Positions 25,095 to 32,611 of a stretch of DNA of 64,000 bases are shown piece after piece; the stretch's first letter is position 1; each line of letters begins with the position of its first letter. Source of the DNA: Cryomorphaceae bacterium BACL11 MAG-121001-bin54 (GTDB taxonomy: Bacteria; Bacteroidota; Bacteroidia; Flavobacteriales; BACL11); contig CAJJAH010000001.1 of assembly GCA_905182255.1 (NCBI GenBank), forward strand, positions 1 to 64,000, written 5' to 3'. A model generated the notes under the pieces. That model ran no database searches and was not told the DNA's origin. It saw only the letters and a program-made list of their open reading frames with translations. A program made the translations under genes and the position numbers.

Positions 25095-26507
25095 ATGGGA
25101 AGACAAAAAAGAAGAGAGCCTATTTTAATAGAAAATATTGAAATAATTGATACTGCGAACAAAGGGAAATCAGTAGCTAAACATGATGGGATAGCAATTT
25201 TTGTTCAAGGTGGTGTACCAGGGGATATTTGTGATATTACAGTTTTTAAAAGAAGAAAGAAATTTTGGGAAGCTCGAATTGAAAAAATCCATACCTATTC
25301 AAAAAGAAGAACAAATCCTAAATGCGAACATTTTGGCACTTGTGGAGGATGCAAGTGGCAAAATATGAAATATGAATCTCAGCTAGAATTCAAACAAAAT
25401 GAGGTATTAAACAACCTTAAAAGAATTGGAGGAATTGAACTACCTCTCTACTCGGAAATATTAGGAAGTGATGAAGAATATTTTTACAGAAATAAAATGG
25501 AATTTACTTTTTCCAACAAAAGGTGGTTAACCATAGAGGAAGTGCAATCAGAATCAGAAATTAAAGATAAAGATGCCCTTGGATTTCATGTTCCTGGAAT
25601 GTTCGATAAAGTAATTAATCTTAACAATTGTCACCTACAAAAAAACCCTTCTAATGCTATTCGTCTATCGGTAAAGCAATTTGCTGATAAAAACAAACTA
25701 ACTTATTTTGACATTAGAAACCAACTAGGGTTATTAAGAAACTTAATGGTCAGGACCTCATCCACTAATGATTTGATGGTATTAGTTCAATTCTATGAAA
25801 ATAATAAAAAGAATATTAACCTATTGATGGAACACCTCAAAATCTCTTTCCCAGAAATTACTTCATTGCTTTATATTGTAAACCAAAAAGCAAATAACAC
25901 AATGTACGATCAAGATGTTATTTGCTATAAAGGAGAGGATTATATTATGGAGGAAATGGATGGATTACATTTTAAAATTGGAGCAAAATCATTTTTCCAA
26001 ACAAATAGCGAACAAGCAAAAATATTGTACCGTAAAACAAAAGAACTTGCCCAAATCGATGAAAATGATGTAGTGTACGATCTGTATACAGGAACAGGAA
26101 CCATTGCACAATATGTGGCAAAATCATCCAAAAAAGTAGTAGGGATAGATTCTGTTGAAGAAGGAATAAAAGCAGCTTACGAAAATGCTGAACGCAATAA
26201 CATTAAAAACTGTACTTTCTACACTGGTGACATGAAAGAAATTTTTACAGATGAATTTATTACAAAGAATGGAATACCTAATGTGATAATTACTGATCCT
26301 CCAAGAGATGGGATGCACAAAAAAGTTGTAGAACAAATCCTAAAGATTGGCGCTAAACGAATTGTATATGTAAGTTGTAATTCTGCCACTCAAGCACGTG
26401 ACTTAGCATTAATGGATGAAAAATATAAAGTCATTAATATTCAACCAGTTGATATGTTCCCTCAAACTCATCATGTTGAAAATATTGTAGTATTGGAATT
26501 AAAATAA
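25095..26507 (+). CDS. rlmD: 23S rRNA (uracil(1939)-C5)-methyltransferase
   Basis: RlmD/TrmA-type enzyme of 470 residues. N-terminal TRAM domain (about 5-68), then a [4Fe-4S] Cys cluster region with CEHFGTCGGCKW near residues 77-88, a central RNA-binding domain and a C-terminal SAM domain with DLYTGTGTIAQYVA, TDPPRDGMHKKV and the catalytic VSCNSATQARDLALM loop. Ends with the family-typical DMFPQTHHVENIVVLEL. It methylates U1939 (or U747-type sites) of 23S rRNA with SAM. Bacteroidota often have a single RlmD-like enzyme, so exact site choice is uncertain. Confidence 0.93.
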   Translation: MGRQKRREPILIENIEIIDTANKGKSVAKHDGIAIFVQGGVPGDICDITVFKRRKKFWEARIEKIHTYSKRRTNPKCEHFGTCGGCKWQNMKYESQLEFKQNEVLNNLKRIGGIELPLYSEILGSDEEYFYRNKMEFTFSNKRWLTIEEVQSESEIKDKDALGFHVPGMFDKVINLNNCHLQKNPSNAIRLSVKQFADKNKLTYFDIRNQLGLLRNLMVRTSSTNDLMVLVQFYENNKKNINLLMEHLKISFPEITSLLYIVNQKANNTMYDQDVICYKGEDYIMEEMDGLHFKIGAKSFFQTNSEQAKILYRKTKELAQIDENDVVYDLYTGTGTIAQYVAKSSKKVVGIDSVEEGIKAAYENAERNNIKNCTFYTGDMKEIFTDEFITKNGIPNVIITDPPRDGMHKKVVEQILKIGAKRIVYVSCNSATQARDLALMDEKYKVINIQPVDMFPQTHHVENIVVLELK

Positions 26508-26546
26508 TATATATATCTAATTACTAATTTTTTCTATATTTACAAA

Positions 26547-26879
26547 ATGAGATTATCATTAACCATTGCAACTATTTTGATCACAACTCATATTTCTGCC
26601 CAAAAAGTATATTCAGTAGAATATGCAAGCCAGGCAGATGTTAAAGTATTTGTTGTCGGATATGAAAGCCAATCAGATTTAAGTGTATTTAAGTTGGATT
26701 ATTCTTCTCAAGCAGGAAAGAATGATGGAAAATGGTTTTTTGTAGAGTATTCTTCGCAGGCTGATAAGAAAATTTTTTTTACAGAATATGCTAGCCAGGC
26801 AGATATCCTGATTTATTTTACAGAGTATGCTAGCCAAGCCAAATGGAAAAAGAAAGAAAAAATACATCTCTTTTATTAA
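26547..26879 (+). CDS. Secreted six-repeat 'YxSQA' protein, DUF6150 family
   Basis: A protein of 110 residues: signal peptide about 1-19 (ending HISAQ), then six tandem copies of a short beta-strand unit: YASQAD, YESQSD, YSSQAG, YSSQAD, YASQAD, YASQAK. Spacing is 13, 13, 16, 13 and 13 residues; the third unit carries a 3-residue insert (GKNDGKW). Between the motifs lie alternating hydrophobic residues (KVFVVG, SVFKLD, KIFFTE, LIYFTE), which suggests a small beta-solenoid or sheet. Matches DUF6150 of Bacteroidota; function unknown. It shares a transcript-like spacing with a 39-residue membrane peptide whose ATG begins right after its stop. Confidence 0.8.
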   Translation: MRLSLTIATILITTHISAQKVYSVEYASQADVKVFVVGYESQSDLSVFKLDYSSQAGKNDGKWFFVEYSSQADKKIFFTEYASQADILIYFTEYASQAKWKKKEKIHLFY

Positions 26880-26999
26880 ATGAAAGATATTTGGGGGAAA
26901 TTAAAAGAACTGTATGATCAGAATCCAACTCTCTTTGGAATTTTATTATTTATTGATTTAACAATACTCTATTTCATTACACAATATATTATTTCATAA
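26880..26999 (+). CDS. 39-residue single-span membrane peptide
   Basis: A short reading frame, ATG directly after the DUF6150 stop and TAA overlapping the next ATG (TAATG). The product has an acidic/basic N-terminus MKDIWGKLKELYDQNPT and one hydrophobic helix LFGILLFIDLTILYFITQY. The exact packing between two genes and the clean membrane-helix composition support translation. No family recognised. It could be translationally coupled to the downstream YciO-like gene. Confidence 0.55.
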   Translation: MKDIWGKLKELYDQNPTLFGILLFIDLTILYFITQYIIS

Positions 27000-27619
27000 T
27001 GTTTTTACGTATATACTCTGAAAATCCAAACCATAAGGAAATAAAAAAAGTAGTAGATTGCCTTAAAAATGGAGGTGTCATTATTTACCCAACTGATACA
27101 GTTTACGGAATTGGTTGCGATGTAAATAATAAAAAAGCTATGGAAAGAGTATGCCGCATAAAAGGTTTAGATATAAAAAAACATAACCTTTCCTTTGTTT
27201 GTTATGACTTAAGCCATATCGCAGCATTCACTACTCAATTATCGACCTCAACTTACAAGTTGATGAAAAAAACATTACCTGGTCCCTACACCTTTATTTT
27301 AAAAGCTAACAGCTCAATTCCTAAGCTATTCAAAAACTCAAAAAAAGAAATTGGAATTCGTATCCCTGACAACAATATAACAAGGGAAATTGTAAAGGAA
27401 TTAGGCAATCCAATAGCGACTACATCAGTAAAAGACAAAGATATGTTAATTGAATACAGTACTGATCCTGAATTAATTTACGAACATTTTAACAAATTAG
27501 TAGATATTGTAATTGATGGAGGTTATGGAGATGCAATTCCATCTACAATTATAGATTGTACAAATAATAATCCTGAAATAATTCGCGAAGGAAAGGGAGA
27601 TATTATTCCATTTCTTTAA
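26999..27619 (+). CDS. L-threonylcarbamoyladenylate synthase family protein (YciO/TsaC-like)
   Basis: YrdC/Sua5-domain protein of 206 residues, no C-terminal Sua5 extension. The YrdC core is visible: GGVIIYPTDTVYGIGCDV near residues 27-44, KKHNLSFVCYDLSHIA, LPGPYTFILKA, IGIRIPDNNITREIV and PIATTSV. TsaC makes threonylcarbamoyl-AMP for the t6A modification of tRNA; the KK-x-NLSF and DLS segments are closer to the YciO branch, whose activity is weaker or different. Its 3' end overlaps the convergent coaE by 17 bases. Confidence 0.88.
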   Translation: MFLRIYSENPNHKEIKKVVDCLKNGGVIIYPTDTVYGIGCDVNNKKAMERVCRIKGLDIKKHNLSFVCYDLSHIAAFTTQLSTSTYKLMKKTLPGPYTFILKANSSIPKLFKNSKKEIGIRIPDNNITREIVKELGNPIATTSVKDKDMLIEYSTDPELIYEHFNKLVDIVIDGGYGDAIPSTIIDCTNNNPEIIREGKGDIIPFL

Positions 27620-28178
27620 TAAAATTTACAAGTTGTGGAAGTAATAATTTTTCTTCATTATTTATAATAACAAAATCTGCTAACTCTTCTTTTTGAACTT
27701 GATACATTTGTTTTTTCATTCTATTTTTTATATCCTCATGTGAGCAACCATCCCGCTCCTTTAACCTTGCAATTCTCAAACTTTCAGGAGCACTTACACA
27801 AATAACTGCATCTAAGCCTAAATGAGAATCTGATTCAAACAATATAGCAGATTCTTTAATAACCATTAAGGTTGATTTCACATTACACCAATCCTCAAAT
27901 TTTTGCTTAACTATTGGGTGAACCAAAGCGTTTAACTTTGCTAAAGCAGTATTATTCTTAAATACAATTTTTGCTAAAGCTTCATTTTGAAGAACTCCTT
28001 TTAAATACATATTTTCTCCGAAAGCTAGTTTTACAGCATCCTTTAAATTTACATCTTCAACCATACATATTTTCGCCTGTTCATCTGCATTAAAAACAGG
28101 AATACCCATTTGTTTAAAAATCTTACTTACATAAGTTTTTCCAACTCCTATCCCTCCAGTTAATCCTATTTTTTTCAT
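27603..28178 (-). CDS. coaE: Dephospho-CoA kinase
   Basis: P-loop kinase of 191 residues catalysing the last step of CoA synthesis. P-loop GLTGGIGVGKTYVSK at residues 5-19; the substrate/lid residues include FNADEQAK, LVHPIVKQKFEDW and the RLKERDGCSHEDIKNRMKKQM lid. Full length. The ATG overlaps the bshA stop by 4 bases, so the two are co-translated; the two products are not metabolically linked except through thiol chemistry (CoA and bacillithiol). Confidence 0.95.
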   Translation of the reverse strand: MKKIGLTGGIGVGKTYVSKIFKQMGIPVFNADEQAKICMVEDVNLKDAVKLAFGENMYLKGVLQNEALAKIVFKNNTALAKLNALVHPIVKQKFEDWCNVKSTLMVIKESAILFESDSHLGLDAVICVSAPESLRIARLKERDGCSHEDIKNRMKKQMYQVQKEELADFVIINNEEKLLLPQLVNFIKEME

Positions 28179-29326
28179 TTTTTTATATCGAAAGAAAGAT
28201 CTTGATAAACAGCCTCATACTGAGGAAGTATATTTGGCAAATCAAAAGTTTTAGCGTGCGCTAAAGCATTATTTTTAAATTCATTCAACTTGTCAGTATC
28301 TTTTAATAGGTGAATAGTATCATTTGCCATTTTATTTAAATCACCTACATCAGATAAATAACCTGTTTTCTTATCAATATTAACTTCTGTCAACCCTCCA
28401 CTGTTAGTAGATATTACAGCCACTTTACTTGCCATTGCTTCAAGGGCAACCAATCCAAAACTTTCAGTTTCAGAAGGTAACACAAATATATCTGCTATAG
28501 AAAGCATTTTTTCAATACCCTTTAATTTTCCTAAGAATTTTACTTGTCTATCGATTCCTAATTTTCGGCATAATTGCTCTGCTTTTAATCGTTCCGGACC
28601 ATCTCCAATCATTAATAATTTTGATGAAACATGTGAATTTACTTTTTCGAAAATCTTTACAACATCTTGCACTCTTTTAACTCTTCTAAAATTAGAGATA
28701 TGCACTAGAATTGCTTCTTCATTTTTTGCAAATTTATTTCGCAATGATTTATTACAATCTTGGTTATACAAACCCATATCAATAAAATTAGGAATCGTTT
28801 TTATTTCATTCTTAATATTGAAGTTTTTTAAGGTTTCATCTTTTAAATCTTCAGAAACAGCTGTAACAGCATCTGACTGATTGATAGCATATTCGATTAC
28901 AGGTTTAAATGATTTATCTTTACCCAAAAGTGTTATATCTGTTCCATGTAAAGTAGTAACAATAGGAATATGAATACCATAAGTTGCTAGTATTTGTTTA
29001 GCATTTACAGCTGCAGAAGCATGAGGTATTGCATAGTGTACATGTAATATATTTAGTTTCTCATGTAAGGCTACATCAACTAATTTACTTGTAAGGTTTA
29101 GCTCATAAGGAGTATATTCAAACAATGGATAATCAGGTACATTTACCTGATGAAAATATATGTTTTCAGAATACAAATCCAATCGAAATGGCTGATCATA
29201 AGAAATAAAATGGACTTCATGACCTTTATCAGCTAGAGCAATACCTAACTCAGTAGCCACAACCCCGCTACCCCCATAAGTAGGATAACAAACAATTCCT
29301 ATTTTTAAATGTCTAGTCATTAACAC
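28175..29326 (-). CDS. bshA: N-acetyl-alpha-D-glucosaminyl L-malate synthase (bacillithiol synthesis)
   Basis: GT4-family retaining glycosyltransferase of 383 residues. It joins UDP-GlcNAc and L-malate in the first step of bacillithiol synthesis. The BshA opening KIGIVCYPTYGGSGVVATEL is present, as are VHYAIPHASAA, TTLHGTDITLLG, the nucleotide site around LVHISNFRRVKRV, and the ESFGLVALEAMASKVAVIST donor-binding loop. The start may be the internal ATG at 29320. The gene overlaps the GH3 gene stop by 14 bases and coaE by 4. Shows the organism probably uses bacillithiol; bshB and bshC are not in the window. Confidence 0.95.
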   Translation of the reverse strand: MLMTRHLKIGIVCYPTYGGSGVVATELGIALADKGHEVHFISYDQPFRLDLYSENIYFHQVNVPDYPLFEYTPYELNLTSKLVDVALHEKLNILHVHYAIPHASAAVNAKQILATYGIHIPIVTTLHGTDITLLGKDKSFKPVIEYAINQSDAVTAVSEDLKDETLKNFNIKNEIKTIPNFIDMGLYNQDCNKSLRNKFAKNEEAILVHISNFRRVKRVQDVVKIFEKVNSHVSSKLLMIGDGPERLKAEQLCRKLGIDRQVKFLGKLKGIEKMLSIADIFVLPSETESFGLVALEAMASKVAVISTNSGGLTEVNIDKKTGYLSDVGDLNKMANDTIHLLKDTDKLNEFKNNALAHAKTFDLPNILPQYEAVYQDLSFDIKK

Positions 29327-32252
29327 TTTTAAAAATTACATCCATAATATTGGTACGCACATCCATAGTTAATAGTTTTTTATTTGTTGCATCAGGATGA
29401 ATTCTATTGGATAAAAATACATAAACAATTTGAGTTTTTGGATCGGCCCAAACTAATGTTCCTGTAAAACCTGAATGACCAAAACCTTCCTGACTTGCAT
29501 TTTCACTTGCAGGACCACCTTTTTGATCAGATAAAGTAGCCTTATCAAAACCAGCTCCTCTCCTATTTTCATTTTTAGGAAATTGACATTTTGTAAATTC
29601 CCTTACTACTTCTTGCGACAAGTATCTTTCGCCAGCATATTCTCCATTTTGCAAATACATCTGCATCAATTTTGCCAAATCATTAGCATTGGAAAAAAGC
29701 CCTGCATGACCACCTGTACCTCCTTGCATAGCTGCTCCCATATCATGCACATAACCTTTTAACAACTGACTCCTAAACAAAAAATCATCCTCAGTTGGTA
29801 CTATTCTTTCTTCTCCAACCCTAACTAAAGGCAAATAACCTAAGTTCTCCATTCCTAATTTAGTGTAGAATTCATCAGCAGCAATAGAATTAATAGCTTT
29901 TCCATACTTACTCTCAATGATTTGTTTTAACAAATAATAACCCAAGTCTGAATAACGATATTCTTTCTTCTCTAATAATTCAGAAGCTATAATTTGCTCA
30001 ATTATACTGTCAGGATATGAATAATGAAGATAAGTATTATCTGCAACTTTAATAGAGAATTCTTTACTAAACACTTTACTATAAAGCGTATCTCTTAATT
30101 GCATTAATCCTGAAATAGAATCCTTAACTAAAGTTTGCTGGTAAAAAGGAATCCAAGGATAAAGCCCTGATTGGTGTGCTAAAATTTCACGAATAATTAA
30201 ATGTTCCTTATTAGTTGAATCTAATTCCAAATATTTTCCTAATTCATCATCTAAATTCAAATTTCCATCATCCACCATTTGCATTAAAAGCGGTACAGTA
30301 CTTGCAATTTTAGTAATAGATGCAATGTCATATACATCAGAGTTCTTAACCGCTATTTTTTCATCATAAGTATGAAAGCCATAGGATTTGTTAAAGAATA
30401 TTTCACCGTCTTTTGCTATAAGAATCTGACAACCAGGAATTGCTTTTTGAGCAATAGCATTTTCAGCAATACTATCTACTTTGTAAAGCAATTCAGTATT
30501 AAATCCTATTTCTTCAGCACTTACATAAGACATCCTTAATGCATTGGTATTTATGCCTGAATTTATCTCAAAATGCTTAGTAGTTACCGGAATTTTACCG
30601 CTCATTCCTATTCCTCCAAAAATTGCTTGCGCAACTTGTTCTTGTGCAATCTTTGAGTTTTGATAGCCTAACAAAAGGGCATCAAAATTATTAGTAAATA
30701 AAAAAGAGTTTAAACTATAGGGATTCGCAAAAATTGGAACTACTACTTTAGACTGCATAGCAATTGATTGCATAAGAATATCTGCTTTTCTATCGATTTC
30801 ATAGGATTTCCAAGCATTAGCGTTGGATTTATGTACACTAACTATTACTAAATTATATTTTGATAATTTATTCAATAAAACTGCCTGCTGACTTATAGTC
30901 GCTTTTTCAGCAATTGTAAAATAAGTAATTGAAGCATAATTACTTAACATAGTATGAAAATTATTGGCTTGCTCTCCAATACTTACTGAAGCAATCCTTA
31001 ACGTATCCAAGCGCTTTAAAGGCAATAAATCATCATAATTTTGCAATAATGTTATTGAAGATTTTACTAATTTTTTATCTAGCAAATTAGTTTCAATAGT
31101 AATAATATCATCTGCTATTTTACTAACATCTAAAGCCTTATAATTATCCAAGCCCATCCATTTTTTTGCCATTAATATTTTATGGCACCTAGAATCAATT
31201 TCAGCTTGTGAGATTTTATTTTGCTTAATTGCTTTCTTTATTTCCTCAATTGCTTTGGGTACATTTTCAGCAAAAAGCAACACATCATTTCCAGCTAGTA
31301 ATGCTTTTACATCTACCTCTCCCGGTTCATAAAACTGACTTACTCCTTTCATATTTAATGCATCAGTAATTGTAAGACCAGTAAAGCCAATTTCCTTTTT
31401 CAGCAATCCAGTCACAACCTTAGGAGATAAGGAGACTGATAAATTTTTAGTATCATCCAAAGCAGGGATATTAAGATGAGCCACCATAACAGAACCCAAA
31501 CCGTTATTAATTAATTTTTTAAAAGGAACTAACTCAACTTCTTCCAAGCGATACTTTAGATTATTAACGACCGGTAAGGTTTTATGCGAATCAGCATCCG
31601 TGTCTCCATGACCAGGAAAATGTTTAGCACAAGCCAATACATGATTATCTTGCATTCCCTGCATGTAATCTATGCCCATTCGCGCCACTTTATCAGGATT
31701 TTCACCAAAGGAACGATTATTAATAATTGGATTTTTAGGATTAGAATTTACATCCACAACAGGAGCAAAATTAATATGAATTCCTAAAAGTTTACATTGT
31801 CGAGCCACTTCTACTCCCATATCATAAATCAAAGTAGTATCCTCAATTGCTCCAAGAGTCATTTGCCAAGGAAAACGCAAAGCAGAATCTAGGCGCATAG
31901 CTACTCCCCACTCAGCATCAATAGCAATCATCAATGGGACTTTAGAATGTTTCTGTAAATAATTTGTAAAATTAGCTTGTCTCAACGGACCGCCCTGCAA
32001 AAACATCACACCTCCAATTTTATAAGTCTTAACCAACTCTGTAATTTGCTGTTTATGCAATTCATCTTTATTGGAATAAGCTGCAACCATAAAAAGCTGT
32101 GCAATACGCTCATCCTGAGAAAGAGTAGCTATTACACTGTCGGCCCACTGAGTAGAATCACTTAAAAAAACAGCTTTGTTTTGTGCCTGTAAAACATTAG
32201 AAATACTAACTAGAATAGTAGTGAAAATAAATAGAAATAATATTTTTCTCAT
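29313..32252 (-). CDS. GH3 beta-N-acetylhexosaminidase fused to a serine beta-lactamase-like domain
   Basis: Secreted two-domain enzyme of 979 residues. Signal peptide (1-23), then GH3 domain (about 30-380) with NNRSFGENP and the NagZ-type KHFPGHGDTDADSHKTLP catalytic loop, whose Asp-His pair acts as acid/base, and the nucleophile region LTITDALNMKGV. A GH3 C-terminal-type domain follows (to about 575), then a class C beta-lactamase/serine hydrolase domain with the S-x-x-K SITKIAST, a YSDLGYYLL tyrosine motif and GGHAGLFS. Probably peptidoglycan or N-acetylhexosaminide turnover in the periplasm. The fusion is recurrent in Bacteroidota. Confidence 0.93.
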   Translation of the reverse strand: MRKILFLFIFTTILVSISNVLQAQNKAVFLSDSTQWADSVIATLSQDERIAQLFMVAAYSNKDELHKQQITELVKTYKIGGVMFLQGGPLRQANFTNYLQKHSKVPLMIAIDAEWGVAMRLDSALRFPWQMTLGAIEDTTLIYDMGVEVARQCKLLGIHINFAPVVDVNSNPKNPIINNRSFGENPDKVARMGIDYMQGMQDNHVLACAKHFPGHGDTDADSHKTLPVVNNLKYRLEEVELVPFKKLINNGLGSVMVAHLNIPALDDTKNLSVSLSPKVVTGLLKKEIGFTGLTITDALNMKGVSQFYEPGEVDVKALLAGNDVLLFAENVPKAIEEIKKAIKQNKISQAEIDSRCHKILMAKKWMGLDNYKALDVSKIADDIITIETNLLDKKLVKSSITLLQNYDDLLPLKRLDTLRIASVSIGEQANNFHTMLSNYASITYFTIAEKATISQQAVLLNKLSKYNLVIVSVHKSNANAWKSYEIDRKADILMQSIAMQSKVVVPIFANPYSLNSFLFTNNFDALLLGYQNSKIAQEQVAQAIFGGIGMSGKIPVTTKHFEINSGINTNALRMSYVSAEEIGFNTELLYKVDSIAENAIAQKAIPGCQILIAKDGEIFFNKSYGFHTYDEKIAVKNSDVYDIASITKIASTVPLLMQMVDDGNLNLDDELGKYLELDSTNKEHLIIREILAHQSGLYPWIPFYQQTLVKDSISGLMQLRDTLYSKVFSKEFSIKVADNTYLHYSYPDSIIEQIIASELLEKKEYRYSDLGYYLLKQIIESKYGKAINSIAADEFYTKLGMENLGYLPLVRVGEERIVPTEDDFLFRSQLLKGYVHDMGAAMQGGTGGHAGLFSNANDLAKLMQMYLQNGEYAGERYLSQEVVREFTKCQFPKNENRRGAGFDKATLSDQKGGPASENASQEGFGHSGFTGTLVWADPKTQIVYVFLSNRIHPDATNKKLLTMDVRTNIMDVIFKSVND

Positions 32253-32358
32253 AGCTGGTAAAATTAAAAATTGTTTGTGATTTTTGAAACAAATAGCAAT
32301 TTGAAAATCAATACTTATTAACCAAAATTATTAAAACCTTTTTCTTTATTTTCGCAGT

Positions 32359-32598
32359 ATGCAAGCGCCCAGACTTCCTTCTTTTTTCAAAGCACCTAAT
32401 GCAAAATATTTTTCATTTAAACCAAGGTATTACAATGAGAGTAAAGAAAGAAAAGAACAGCTATTAAATGATGAAAAATCTCCTTTAAAATTCAAAAGGA
32501 AAAATTTAAAATCTCCTCCACAAAAAGCAAGAAAATTTAAGATTCTGTTTCTGATTATTATTTTATCTTTGCTAGCCTATAAATTAATAATCACTTAA
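32359..32598 (+). CDS. Small conserved membrane-anchored protein upstream of mutL
   Basis: Seventy-nine residues: basic cytoplasmic N-terminus with the FSFKPRYYNES motif near residues 19-29, and a C-terminal transmembrane helix (about 57-76, ILFLIIILSLLAYKLII). A family of similar small proteins sits directly upstream of mutL in flavobacteria, sometimes misnamed riboflavin synthase subunit beta; nothing here resembles riboflavin synthase. Function unknown. It lies 13 bases before the mutL start and is probably co-transcribed. Confidence 0.72.
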   Translation: MQAPRLPSFFKAPNAKYFSFKPRYYNESKERKEQLLNDEKSPLKFKRKNLKSPPQKARKFKILFLIIILSLLAYKLIIT

Positions 32599-32611
32599 GC
32601 CAAAAAAAACA

